Shown here: one piece after another, positions 44,021 to 52,579 of the stretch
Layout: the number at the start of each line of letters is the position of its first letter
Numbering within the stretch: the stretch's first letter is position 1
Assembly (NCBI GenBank): GCA_017405965.1
Contig: JAFQZK010000016.1
Span: forward strand, 22,828-86,827
DNA: 64,000 nucleotides
Source of the DNA: Muribaculaceae bacterium
GTDB taxonomy: Bacteria; Bacteroidota; Bacteroidia; Bacteroidales; Muribaculaceae
Direction of reading: 5' to 3'
Position numbers and translations under genes: made by a program
The notes under the pieces: generated by a model
Told to the model about the DNA's origin: nothing
What the model saw: only the letters and a program-made list of their open reading frames with translations
Database searches by the model: none

Positions 44021-46045
44021 TTACCAGATGAGCGCACGCTGCTCTTTGGGAATATACATCTTGTCACCGGGCTTGATGTTGAAAGCCTCATACCACTTGT
44101 CGATCATGGGCAGTGCAGCCATCACACGCAGGTGATTGGGTGAGTGAACGTCGCTGTTGACCAGGTTGGCGATGCTCTCAGGGGTGCTGTTGCTAGCCCA
44201 CACACGGGCAAACGCCAGGAAGAAACGCTGTTCGGGGGTGAAGCCTTCGATGGTGGGAAGCGGTTCCACCTTCATGCGATCCTCAAAGGCGCGATAAGCG
44301 ATCTTGAGTCCGCCGTTGTCGCTCACGTTCTCGCCCAGGGTCTTCTCACCGTTGACGTTGAGACCGGGCAATGCTTCCTGCTGGCTGAACCAGTCGGCAA
44401 GAACCTTGGTGCGCTGATCATAGTTCGCCTTGTCCTCTTCGGTCCACCAGTTGGCCAGATTTCCCTCCTTGTCGAACTGGCAACCCTGATCGTCAAAGCC
44501 ATGAGTCATCTCGTGGCCAATGACGGCGCCGATAGCACCATAGTTGGTGGCATAATCGGCCTCGGGATCAAAGAAGGGGGGCTGCAAGATGGCAGCGGGG
44601 AAGTTGATGCTGTTGAACATCGGATTGTAGAAGGCGTTAACCGTCTGGGGCGAGCACGCCATCCTGGTCTTGTCCACGGGCTGGTGCCAGTACTTGCGGA
44701 TGGCAGCCTGGGTAACCTCTTGAGAGATGCGGATGTAGTTCTCAATCAGGTTCTCGTTCTCACGGATGTCGATGTACTTTTCCATGTCCTCCCATTTGTC
44801 AGGATAGCCCACGTTGATGTACATGGCATGGAGTTTTTCTATAGCTTTGGCCTTGGTCTCCTCGCTCATCCAAGTGTTGTCCTTGAGGCGCTCCTCAAAG
44901 GCTTGCTGCAGGTCTTTGACGAGTTTCACTACTCGCTGCTTGCTGCTCTCGGGGAAATATTCCTGCACATAGAGTTTACCGATACTCTCGCTCAGATAAC
45001 CGCTGATTAAACCCACAGCACGCTTCCAGCGAGGCTGCTGCTCCTGAACGCCCGAGATGATCTTGCTGGCTTCGAAGGCACGATCGGTGAAATCGTCTGA
45101 AAGGTAACCCGCACAAGTCTTGATCACCTGCAGCTCCATGTACGACTTCAGGTCTTCGACCGATGCATTGGCCAGAATATCCTCCACCTCGTGCAGGGGC
45201 TCCAATTCATCCACGTTAATCATGTCGATATCGGTGGGATAGCGGACGGCATCACGATAGGCCACCCAATCGATGCCGCTGAAGTCGCTGAGCAACTGCT
45301 CCCACGGCATGAAGTGGATGCTGGCGTAGGGGTCACGCTGGGCCACCTGATCCAGGGTCTTGACACCGATGCGGTGCTCGATGTTCCACTCGGCCTGCAT
45401 CTTCTTCTCGGCCTCTTTATCGCTGTAGCCCACCATCTTAAAGTAGTCCTTGTTCAGACTCTTGATGGCATCCACAACAACCTGCTGCTGCGCATTGGGA
45501 TGGGCATAATACTCCTGAGGGAGGGATGCACCGCCATGACCGGCATTCATCATATACTCCGACGAGTTGAAGGGGTTCATGCTCAGGCTGATGCCATAAG
45601 GCGCCGTGTTGAAGCCCTTAGCCTCGAGTTCAAGCATCACTTTCATGAGATCCTTGCGGTCCTTGATGTCACGCACCTTCTTGAGATAAGGCATGATGGG
45701 CTCATAACCCAGCTTGTTGCGTGTCACGGTGTCCATATACAAACGGTAGAGGCTACCGATCTTCTGACCATCGGTGCCTTGCGGCAGATGCTTGCCGGCA
45801 TACTCCTTGATCAGATCGTTGATACGGTCATTGTTGAGCTCATACAGGTCGGTGAATGCGCCGTTCTGCACATGCTGCTTGTCCAGCGGATTCTTCTCCA
45901 GCCAGGTGCCCACGGCATAGTGCCAGAAATCGTCACCGGGATTGACACTCAGGTCCATATTGGCCTTTCCTTCAAACGTCTGTGCCGCGCCGACTAAGCA
46001 TACAAGAGCCAATGCAACGGCTAAAAATACCTTTTTCATTTTCAT
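44021..46045 (-). CDS. M13 family zinc metallopeptidase (neprilysin/PepO-like)
   Basis: 674 residues, normal length. Signal peptide (MKMKKVFLAVALALVCLVGAAQ) and M13 N-domain starting NPGDDFWHYAVGTWL. Catalytic motif HEMTH (His511, Glu512, His515), third zinc ligand in ENVSDNGGL, and the substrate motif NAFYNP. C-terminus has the conserved RCxW replaced by RALIW, as in several bacterial members. It should degrade oligopeptides outside the cytoplasm. Next upstream gene on the strand ends 20 bases away. Confidence 0.95.
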   Translation of the reverse strand: MKMKKVFLAVALALVCLVGAAQTFEGKANMDLSVNPGDDFWHYAVGTWLEKNPLDKQHVQNGAFTDLYELNNDRINDLIKEYAGKHLPQGTDGQKIGSLYRLYMDTVTRNKLGYEPIMPYLKKVRDIKDRKDLMKVMLELEAKGFNTAPYGISLSMNPFNSSEYMMNAGHGGASLPQEYYAHPNAQQQVVVDAIKSLNKDYFKMVGYSDKEAEKKMQAEWNIEHRIGVKTLDQVAQRDPYASIHFMPWEQLLSDFSGIDWVAYRDAVRYPTDIDMINVDELEPLHEVEDILANASVEDLKSYMELQVIKTCAGYLSDDFTDRAFEASKIISGVQEQQPRWKRAVGLISGYLSESIGKLYVQEYFPESSKQRVVKLVKDLQQAFEERLKDNTWMSEETKAKAIEKLHAMYINVGYPDKWEDMEKYIDIRENENLIENYIRISQEVTQAAIRKYWHQPVDKTRMACSPQTVNAFYNPMFNSINFPAAILQPPFFDPEADYATNYGAIGAVIGHEMTHGFDDQGCQFDKEGNLANWWTEEDKANYDQRTKVLADWFSQQEALPGLNVNGEKTLGENVSDNGGLKIAYRAFEDRMKVEPLPTIEGFTPEQRFFLAFARVWASNSTPESIANLVNSDVHSPNHLRVMAALPMIDKWYEAFNIKPGDKMYIPKEQRALIW

Positions 46046-46065
46046 AATTGTTTTTTATATAATCA

Positions 46066-46644
46066 TTAAACTTCTTCTATCTGATCCAGAATGCTCTGGG
46101 CTGCATTGACAGCCTTGCGGTGATAGCGGTAACCGATCAGTGCACCGATCGCAGCTCCGAGGATAACCGGCAGGAACATCATCCACGGGTTTGAACCCTC
46201 GGGGGCAAATTTCCAGCCCATCTCATAACAAGCCCACGAGAGCCAAGGGATGAGTAATGCTGGAGCTACATAATGTAACCAATTATCGTAATGTTTCTTG
46301 AACCTTGCCATTACCCTGGCTACAGAAGCCAAGTCGGAGGTCATGAAATTCAGTTGTTCTACCGGGCGGTGGATCCAATACGTCGCCACGGCACAGAAGA
46401 CCACCATCAAGCATGTTGCTATTGCGAAAGGCAAACTCCACACGTTGAGGAGTGCCGAAAGGGGAATTAACACCAGGCCGATTGCGGCGGCAGCAAAAAC
46501 GGCGCTCTTGGCATAGTTGATATCGTTGGTCTTCATCTTCATGACCTCACGCAGCAGTTGATCGCTGACTATCTCCTGGTTGTCGAGATGTTCCTTCAAG
46601 ACGGCCATTTGTTGGCGCATCTCAATGTAATCCAAATCTTCCAT
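46066..46644 (-). CDS. Membrane protein paired with an ECF sigma factor
   Basis: 192 residues from the ATG at 46644, two bases after the sigma gene stop; the longer frame starts inside that gene. A ~55-residue cytoplasmic helix (MEDLDYIEMRQQMAVLKEHLDNQ) is followed by about four membrane segments (about 45-65, 70-90, 120-140, 150-172). The position is where an anti-sigma factor is expected, and the amphipathic N-terminus could bind the sigma factor, but it lacks any known anti-sigma motif. Confidence 0.7.
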   Translation of the reverse strand: MEDLDYIEMRQQMAVLKEHLDNQEIVSDQLLREVMKMKTNDINYAKSAVFAAAAIGLVLIPLSALLNVWSLPFAIATCLMVVFCAVATYWIHRPVEQLNFMTSDLASVARVMARFKKHYDNWLHYVAPALLIPWLSWACYEMGWKFAPEGSNPWMMFLPVILGAAIGALIGYRYHRKAVNAAQSILDQIEEV

Positions 46645-46646
46645 AC

Positions 46647-47123
46647 TTACATCTTTTTGAGTTGTTCTTTGATTCTGAAGAGTTTCACGCCCACGTTCTG
46701 TGCATTGATGCCGATGACGGCCCCGATCTCGTCGTAGCTCAAACCCTCGAGCCACATCATCACGATAGCCCTGTCGACAAGGGCCAGACGAGAGATGCGC
46801 TCATGGAGTTGGCGAGCCTGTTTTGAGCTGGCGTCATCGTCCTCGAAGATGTTAGCGGTCATCGTCAATGGCACACGTTCGCCTTCGCGCTTCTTCTTGC
46901 GCTGCTGATTGAGGCAAGTGTTCATGGCCACACGATAAATCCAGGTCGTTTCCTTGCTCTCGGCACGGAAACCACCGATACCCTTCCAGATATTGATGAG
47001 CGTCTCCTGGAAAAGGTCGTTGACCTCATCCTCGTCCTTGGAAAACATGTAGCACACGGTGTAGATGGTGCTCTTGTTTTCCCGTACCAAACGGGCGAAT
47101 TTCTCTTCTAGTTGATTCATCAT
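46647..47123 (-). CDS. ECF-type RNA polymerase sigma factor
   Basis: 158 residues. Region 2 (about 15-80: DEVNDLFQETLINIWKGI, TTWIYRVAMNTCLNQQRKKK) and region 4 (about 105-155: LALVDRAIVMMWLEGLSYDEIGAVIGINAQNVGVKLFRIKEQL). First gene of a likely unit with the membrane protein and perhaps the M13 peptidase. The upstream spacer 47124-47392 shows no exact TAnnTTTG box and no ORF; it contains the end of the zinc-ribbon/PNPOx transcript with an A8 (T8 on the minus strand) at 47312. Confidence 0.92.
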   Translation of the reverse strand: MMNQLEEKFARLVRENKSTIYTVCYMFSKDEDEVNDLFQETLINIWKGIGGFRAESKETTWIYRVAMNTCLNQQRKKKREGERVPLTMTANIFEDDDASSKQARQLHERISRLALVDRAIVMMWLEGLSYDEIGAVIGINAQNVGVKLFRIKEQLKKM

Positions 47124-47392
47124 TATCGTTTTTGTTGTTTTGCCCGTTAGACGCTTTGAGCGGCCAAAAAATTACAAAGAATTCAACTTTTTTTCAAAAA
47201 AGGATGCATATACGGGTTTTACCACCCTGCTGTATCAACTCTTATTTATTTGCTAATATATTGGAAATCAGATTACTTTCAATTGCATTGATCGTTTATT
47301 GAAGTTCAACAAAAAAAAGTGCGGCATGGGCGCGTGCATCCACAGTTCAAACGACGGTGCCCGGCCGGAGTCCTTGGGACCAATCTCCAGTT

Positions 47393-48118
47393 TCATTCTA
47401 TCACAAAACTGCGGGGATAGTAGTCGCTGTAGAAGCGGCCGTCGGTTGCCGTAAACTTCAGCACACAGTAGTTGGGGTCGGTGACGCCTCCGGGATAGTA
47501 TTCGGTATCACCTTCGCGCCAGATCATCTCCTTGCTCTTGGCATCGGTCAACACCTCCATCTTGCCACGCAGCATCATGCCCTTGAAGCCCTCGGCATCA
47601 CAGAAATAGATGGAAGCCTTGGGATTGGCCTTGTAATGGGCGACACGCAGGGAAAAGGTGTTGGTGGTAAAATAGAACGTCTTGATGCCCTCTCGCATGC
47701 GAGGCGACAGCATGGCCTTGGTGCAGGGGTAGCCTTTTTCGTCCACCGACGAGATAAAGGTGATGGGCAGCGTGTCGGCCATCTTGGCAATCAGGTCCTT
47801 AACGCCTGCCAGCGCAGGGTTCTCGGGAATTTCTTCATTGATTGTCATCTCCTTTTGCCACCGTTTCAAGTGCGGGAAATACATCTTCATCTGACCGATG
47901 TACTCCTCCCGGGTGATGGGTTGCGGCAGACCCTTGTTGACCTCGTCGACAAATTGGGCGCAGTGCTCGATCATCTCTTCCATCGTGCAGTCCTGCAAGA
48001 ACTTGCCGTCCTTGTAACAATAGATGCAATAATCCTCGTTTTTCGTGCCGTCGGCATTGGTGCCGAGGATTTCTTCGGTGAGCGGCATTCCGCAGCTCTG
48101 ACAAAATTTCTGTTCCAT
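47393..48118 (-). CDS. Zinc-ribbon domain fused to a pyridoxamine 5'-phosphate oxidase-like flavin domain
   Basis: 241 residues. The N-terminal ~85 residues are a putative zinc ribbon (Cys6-x-x-Cys9, Cys31-x-x-Cys34: CQSCGMPL and YCIYCYKDG). From about residue 90 comes a PNPOx-like split beta-barrel (TLPITFISSVDEKGYPCTKAMLSPRM, AHYKANPKASIYFCD), a general FMN/F420/heme-binding fold, so the enzyme activity is open. It ends the five-gene unit whose first gene (51260) is a second copy of the same zinc ribbon. Confidence 0.88.
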   Translation of the reverse strand: MEQKFCQSCGMPLTEEILGTNADGTKNEDYCIYCYKDGKFLQDCTMEEMIEHCAQFVDEVNKGLPQPITREEYIGQMKMYFPHLKRWQKEMTINEEIPENPALAGVKDLIAKMADTLPITFISSVDEKGYPCTKAMLSPRMREGIKTFYFTTNTFSLRVAHYKANPKASIYFCDAEGFKGMMLRGKMEVLTDAKSKEMIWREGDTEYYPGGVTDPNYCVLKFTATDGRFYSDYYPRSFVIE

Positions 48119-48125
48119 AATAACT

Positions 48126-48650
48126 TTATTTGTTAAGTTCTAATCTCAATACTCTGATAGGTCGTCCCTCGCCTTGATACTGATTCGCATCGATGCAGGT
48201 TTCACCAGTTGGAACAAAACCACACTTCTCCATCACTCGGCCTGAGGCGGGGTTGTCCACGAAGTGTCCGCTGATGAGCGACGGAATTACAGTCGTTTTG
48301 CGGATGTGGTCAAGCATCAGCCCCAAAGCCTCGGTGCAAATGCCTTGGTTCCAATAGGGTTTTGCCACCCAATATCCCACTATAGGCTCTCCATCGCGGG
48401 ATGGCAGGTTGCAATCGCACGAGGCCCCATAGCCTATCGCCCCGATTGCTTCACCAGTATCTTTCCACACAATCGCCCAAGTAGTATCGTTATTGAACAT
48501 CGTGCGGATAATTTCTAGGCTCTCTTCCACGCTTTTGTGTGGCGGCCAGCCAGCACGAGACCCCACATCAGGATCTGAAGCATACTTATAGAGAGCTTGG
48601 GCATCGTTCTCGCGCCACAGGCGCAATACTATTCTCTCATTTTCCATCAT
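48126..48650 (-). CDS. GNAT family N-acetyltransferase (RimJ/RimL-like)
   Basis: 174 residues from the ATG at 48650 (a GTG two codons earlier is possible). N-terminal RIVLRLWRENDAQALYKYASDP and the acetyl-CoA region GYWVAKPYWNQGICTEALGLML are typical of RimL-type GNATs that modify proteins or small amines. Substrate unknown. It sits 9 bases after the preceding GNAT and 7 before the zinc-ribbon/PNPOx gene. Confidence 0.88.
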   Translation of the reverse strand: MMENERIVLRLWRENDAQALYKYASDPDVGSRAGWPPHKSVEESLEIIRTMFNNDTTWAIVWKDTGEAIGAIGYGASCDCNLPSRDGEPIVGYWVAKPYWNQGICTEALGLMLDHIRKTTVIPSLISGHFVDNPASGRVMEKCGFVPTGETCIDANQYQGEGRPIRVLRLELNK

Positions 48651-48659
48651 TGTCACGAT

Positions 48660-49112
48660 TCATTGATGTATGTACATTCTCGAAAGATAGGGTTCACCAT
48701 CGCCTTGAGCCATGCAGAGGAATTCCCAACCGTATCGCTCATAAAAGCCGGTATGGTTTGTCAACAGGTAAACCGGAGAGATTCCTTTGGCCCTCAAATC
48801 ATCGACAACTATATTAAGCAGCCTCCCCGCTATCCCTTGACAACGGTAATCCTCATCGGTATAGACCGCGCACACATTGGGAGTCAGGTCCTTCTTGTCG
48901 TGGAAGTCATTTTCAATCACCCCTAAACCGCCGACAATTCGGTCCTCGTCAAGGCACAAATACCACCCATATTCAGTCTCGTTATTGAGGTAAGCCATCA
49001 TACATTCAAGATAGGCCTCACGGGGCACGTGCCACTTGGAATGGAACCAAGTTGCTGCTTCTTCCATTATCTCGGGCTTCTCTCGCAGTGTTTTATACTT
49101 GTAGTCCCTCAT
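48660..49112 (-). CDS. GNAT family N-acetyltransferase
   Basis: 150 residues. The acetyl-CoA motif A lies in VCAVYTDEDYRCQGIAGRLLNIVV and motif B in TNHTGFYERYGWEFL. A 12-base gap follows the beta-barrel receptor gene, so it is probably in the same transcript. Substrate unknown. Confidence 0.88.
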   Translation of the reverse strand: MRDYKYKTLREKPEIMEEAATWFHSKWHVPREAYLECMMAYLNNETEYGWYLCLDEDRIVGGLGVIENDFHDKKDLTPNVCAVYTDEDYRCQGIAGRLLNIVVDDLRAKGISPVYLLTNHTGFYERYGWEFLCMAQGDGEPYLSRMYIHQ

Positions 49113-49124
49113 CTGTCGTTTTGT

Positions 49125-51263
49125 CTAATTCTTCATTCGCTGCTGTGCTTCCTTGCCTGCGCCAGTGCCTTTATACTTGTTGCGGGTGGCATTCAGACGG
49201 TAGATGACGGTGAACTGCAACTTGTGGGTCGAGTAACGGTTGTTCTGCTGAATCTTGTAGTAGCCCATGTCGCCATACTCGTTCATGTGGTTGCGCTGCA
49301 AGGCGTCAAGCACAGCCGCACGCAGAGTGAGAGCCTTGTCCTTCAAGAAAGACTTCTGCACCACAAGATTCAGACGCATGTTGTCGTAGTCATCGTAGAA
49401 GTTCAGTTGATGACCATGCGAACGGAACATGAAGTTGATGTCGAAACGCCAATCGTGCTTCAGGCTGAACGTGTTGAAGGCATTCAAGGTATAGACCGGT
49501 TTATCGAAGTATGCCCTGCGCATACCTCCCGTCGCATGAGGATCTTCCAGGTCGAGATAGAGATCCTGCTTCTCTACACCTGCTGTAGCGTTCAGCGACC
49601 AGATTCCCACACGAGGAGTTACAGAGATATAAGCACCAACGGTGTTGACGGGACGATCGAGATTGATGTGCTTGATGAGCGCGGCATCATCGTCACCGAC
49701 AAACGACCACTGGGAGATAACATGCTTACAGCGGCCGTAAGAGGCCGACAGCATGAGCCAACGCCACGACACATTGAGCGTGAGGTCATGCAGACGCTCG
49801 TTGAGCAACTGCGAATTACCTGCCTGCATCGAATAACGGCTGATGTAAGTAACGGCATCGTTCATCGCAAAGAAACTGGGGCGGTTGGTCTTGAGGCTAT
49901 AGGACAGTGCCGTCTGCACGTTGCCCAGACGGACGGAATAGGATGCCGTGGGAAAAAACTCGTCCATGCTGCGATGCAGATAGTCACTGTTTTTGTCATC
50001 GGCATAGTCATACAGCGTATGCTCATAACGCAGGCCCACACTTGCCTTACCCCATCGTTCGAAATCGGCACCATACTCAACAAAAGTGGCTATATTGTCC
50101 TCAGTTATGTCGGCATCGGTGTCGGCAATCGAGGGCTTGTCGATCCAATAGGTATTGTGGCGCCGTGCAAAGGTCATCTCGGTGCCAGCCTCCAGCACTC
50201 CTTTCCACACAGGATATGAAAGCACCAGTTTGGTGGCATACAGGCGGCTTTCTGTACCCGAACCGCTTAGGACGAAATCATCATTCACCAGGCTGTTCTC
50301 CACATTTTCGCGGTCGGTATTGATTTCGGTGGACAGGAAATCGAAGTTGAAGTCGATGCCCAGTTTTCCGGCCGAGCCGTTGTAATAAGCGTTAGTGAGA
50401 ATGCCAAGAGGCTTTGTCTCCTTGCTCGTCTGCTCGGAGTAGAGATGGTCAATTCTCACATCATTCTCAAACACATCCTCGTCATAGATGACCTTATTCG
50501 TGCCACCCAGGTAATGCGTCAGATCGGCGCGTAGGCCCACCGAGTGGTTGTCGCTGATTTGCCAGTTGACGCCCGCAGTATAGGTCAGTTGATTGTTTCG
50601 CCACGTCATCGTGTAAGGCCCTACCTGATGGAACAGCTTTGTCGTGTTGGTCGTCTCTTCCAGCCAGCTGTATTGTCGATAGTCCTGATGATTATACCAC
50701 ACACTGCCAAAGATATCCACATCCTTCATACGGTAGTTCAAGCCTAACTTCGCATTGGGTTTGTTGAAATCATATCGCAGGTCCTGCTCATCAGTTACCG
50801 TCAAGTCGAGACTAAGGCCCTCGCCCTGCTGACGTTTGGTGCGGATGCGCACCACAGCCTTAACAGTGGCATCATATTGTGCTCCCGGGTTGTTGATGAC
50901 CTCCACATCGCGGATATCCTCGCTGCGCAGACGTTTCAATTCACTTTCATCGCGCAGCAGGCGTCCGTTAAGATAGATGAGCGGGATGCCCTTGCCCAGC
51001 ACCTCGGGGCTGTCTTCAGACCCCGTCATTCCAGGCACTTTGACAAGCAATTCACCCAATGTGCCTGACGATGCCAGTGGAGTCCCCTCAACGCGTGTAA
51101 TCATCGCATTTCCCTTCAGTCGGGTATTGGGAAGACCGCCCTTGACGACCAGTTCCCTCAACTCGACCATCATGTCAGCGGCCGGGATTGTGTCCTGCTC
51201 CTGTGCCCATGCCGTCAAGCAGGCCGCACATGCCACAATGCCTATGAACAAACAACGTTTCAT
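49125..51263 (-). CDS. Outer-membrane beta-barrel protein of the TonB-receptor-like family (OMP_b-brl_3)
   Basis: 712 residues from the ATG at 51263, which overlaps the zinc-ribbon stop as ATGA; the in-frame GTG at 51272 is less likely. Signal peptide to about residue 22, a plug-like region (LGELLVKVPGM, LIYLNGRLL, VINNPGAQYDATVKAVVRIRTK), then barrel strands and the characteristic NKYKGTGAG end. No carboxypeptidase-like N-domain, unlike its paralogue at 54449. Ligand unknown. Confidence 0.88.
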   Translation of the reverse strand: MKRCLFIGIVACAACLTAWAQEQDTIPAADMMVELRELVVKGGLPNTRLKGNAMITRVEGTPLASSGTLGELLVKVPGMTGSEDSPEVLGKGIPLIYLNGRLLRDESELKRLRSEDIRDVEVINNPGAQYDATVKAVVRIRTKRQQGEGLSLDLTVTDEQDLRYDFNKPNAKLGLNYRMKDVDIFGSVWYNHQDYRQYSWLEETTNTTKLFHQVGPYTMTWRNNQLTYTAGVNWQISDNHSVGLRADLTHYLGGTNKVIYDEDVFENDVRIDHLYSEQTSKETKPLGILTNAYYNGSAGKLGIDFNFDFLSTEINTDRENVENSLVNDDFVLSGSGTESRLYATKLVLSYPVWKGVLEAGTEMTFARRHNTYWIDKPSIADTDADITEDNIATFVEYGADFERWGKASVGLRYEHTLYDYADDKNSDYLHRSMDEFFPTASYSVRLGNVQTALSYSLKTNRPSFFAMNDAVTYISRYSMQAGNSQLLNERLHDLTLNVSWRWLMLSASYGRCKHVISQWSFVGDDDAALIKHINLDRPVNTVGAYISVTPRVGIWSLNATAGVEKQDLYLDLEDPHATGGMRRAYFDKPVYTLNAFNTFSLKHDWRFDINFMFRSHGHQLNFYDDYDNMRLNLVVQKSFLKDKALTLRAAVLDALQRNHMNEYGDMGYYKIQQNNRYSTHKLQFTVIYRLNATRNKYKGTGAGKEAQQRMKN

Positions 51264-51529
51264 GATCTCCACCGCTTCAGCATGGGAAAGAAGCCTTTCA
51301 TCATCTGGACATATTCATCCCTAGTCATAGGCTTGGGCATCTGCTTATTAACCTCGTCGACAAACTGGGCGCAGTGCTCGATCATCTCTTCCATTGTGCA
51401 ATCCTGCAAAAACTTGCCGTCTTTGTAACAATAGATGCAATACTCCTCGTTTTTCGTGCCGTCGGCATTGGTGCCGAGCAATTCCTGGGTGAGCGGCATG
51501 CCGCAGCTCTGACAAAATTTCTGTTCCAT
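51260..51529 (-). CDS. Stand-alone zinc-ribbon protein, partial duplicate of the 47393 gene
   Basis: 89 residues, nearly identical over ~85 residues to the N-terminus of the zinc-ribbon/PNPOx protein (CQSCGMPL, YCIYCYKDGKFLQDC, EEMIEHCAQFVDEVNK), and also very similar in DNA. It breaks off after LKRW, where the other continues into the flavin domain. Its TGA overlaps the receptor ATG. It has the best promoter of this strand and heads the five-gene unit. Function unknown. Confidence 0.85.
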   Translation of the reverse strand: MEQKFCQSCGMPLTQELLGTNADGTKNEEYCIYCYKDGKFLQDCTMEEMIEHCAQFVDEVNKQMPKPMTRDEYVQMMKGFFPMLKRWRS

Positions 51530-51556
51530 ATTCCTTAATCTTTTAGTTTATTGCAG

Positions 51557-51588
51557 CAAAATTACAGATAGTTGCATAGATTTCCAAA
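51557..51588 (-). promoter_or_regulatory. Promoter of the zinc-ribbon five-gene unit
   Basis: Minus strand: TTTG (51588-51585), 20-base gap, TAatTTTG (51564-51557). Start point about 51551, leader about 22 nt. Confidence 0.8.
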
Positions 51589-51605
51589 CATCTGATTAAT
51601 TACTG

Positions 51606-52223
51606 CTATATGTTATTGATGCCCTTTTGCAGTTCTTCTAAAAAATGTGCGGCGTGGCCACCGTCCATCTGTACATGATGGAACTGAAACGAGATGGGAA
51701 GGGTGACTTTCAGCCACTTCTTGCGATAACGGCCCCACATCACCATCGGGTTGCAGAACTGGTCGGTATATTGATTGACTATGCTGTCAAGTTCAGTCGC
51801 CATCATGGCTGATGTTCCTATCACCATAGCATCATCTATAAAGGCGTTCTGACACGAACTGCTTGCCGACTGAGTCAACGCCGTATAGTCCCTGCTGAAT
51901 TTCTCCAAGTCATCACAATAGGAGACATCGCAAGAGTTGATGCCCCCATTGCAGTTATTTACGATCACATTGATGGCTAAACGGTCATACTTGTACAGTT
52001 TCCCGTTCTGGGGCAACATGTAAAACTCCTCAATCCGTGATGCAACCTTGCCGATGCACCAGCACAGGAGCATGTTGAACTTCAGCCCGCGCCGCCGACT
52101 TACCTTATACAGCCGAGTCGCGTCGAAGGTCTTGGTGAGCGTCACCATCGGCATGGGTGAGTTCATCCACAACTCGAATGCCATCGCCCGATTCGTATCC
52201 TTGGGATTGATTTCCTGTTTCAT
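51606..52223 (-). CDS. Chloramphenicol acetyltransferase-like (CatA fold) protein
   Basis: 205 residues. The catalytic-type motif F-H-H-V-Q-M-D-G-G-H near residue 180 matches the HHxxxDG of CAT trimers; the N-terminus MAFELWMNSPMPMVTLTKTFDATRLY fits CatA. The spacing is normal, but many gut relatives are not drug-resistance enzymes, and nothing here shows chloramphenicol use. It follows the BamE-like gene by 10 bases. Confidence 0.82.
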   Translation of the reverse strand: MKQEINPKDTNRAMAFELWMNSPMPMVTLTKTFDATRLYKVSRRRGLKFNMLLCWCIGKVASRIEEFYMLPQNGKLYKYDRLAINVIVNNCNGGINSCDVSYCDDLEKFSRDYTALTQSASSSCQNAFIDDAMVIGTSAMMATELDSIVNQYTDQFCNPMVMWGRYRKKWLKVTLPISFQFHHVQMDGGHAAHFLEELQKGINNI

Positions 52224-52233
52224 ATCCCCTTCA

Positions 52234-52575
52234 TCATGAATGGTGATGCGGCGGGAATTCCTTGACCGAGTTATAGGCTACCACCTTGCCGTCGTTGTCA
52301 AAGGTGACAACGAACAGCATTTCCTCGGCATCAATCACCTCACCGACCACCTTGCGGTAGCCCCACTGCTCACAGGTTTCATCGGCGTTCTTGAACAAGG
52401 GTTTCCCAAGCAAGTGCTGGATATCACTCTTGTTCATTCCCAGTTCCACTTTGTTGATCTTTGTCGTGTCGCGGGTGGCGATGCAGCTGTCTAAGCCCAG
52501 GTTTAACACGAGGACTAGCGCCACTGCTACGATTAACTCTTTTATTCTGATTATCGTTTTCATTTTTTTGCTCAT
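52234..52575 (-). CDS. BamE/SmpA-like small lipoprotein
   Basis: 113 residues. Signal peptide with lipobox (LGLDSC). The mature domain has the BamE/OmlA pattern KVELGMNKSDIQHLLGKPLF followed by a CEQWGYR strand and a His-rich end. Classic BamE helps outer-membrane protein assembly; this may be a paralogue with another role. It starts 4 bases after the S41 peptidase stop. Confidence 0.78.
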   Translation of the reverse strand: MSKKMKTIIRIKELIVAVALVLVLNLGLDSCIATRDTTKINKVELGMNKSDIQHLLGKPLFKNADETCEQWGYRKVVGEVIDAEEMLFVVTFDNDGKVVAYNSVKEFPPHHHS

Positions 52576-52579
52576 TTAA

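Noticed and set aside
49029-50219. 396-residue plus-strand frame opposite the second barrel receptor
   Set aside because: Shadow frame that runs across the gap between two real minus-strand genes; no recognisable domain.
51606-52223. CatA-like gene as an antibiotic-resistance determinant
   Set aside because: The motif fits the fold, but context is a chromosomal envelope gene run without mobile elements, so resistance is not supported.
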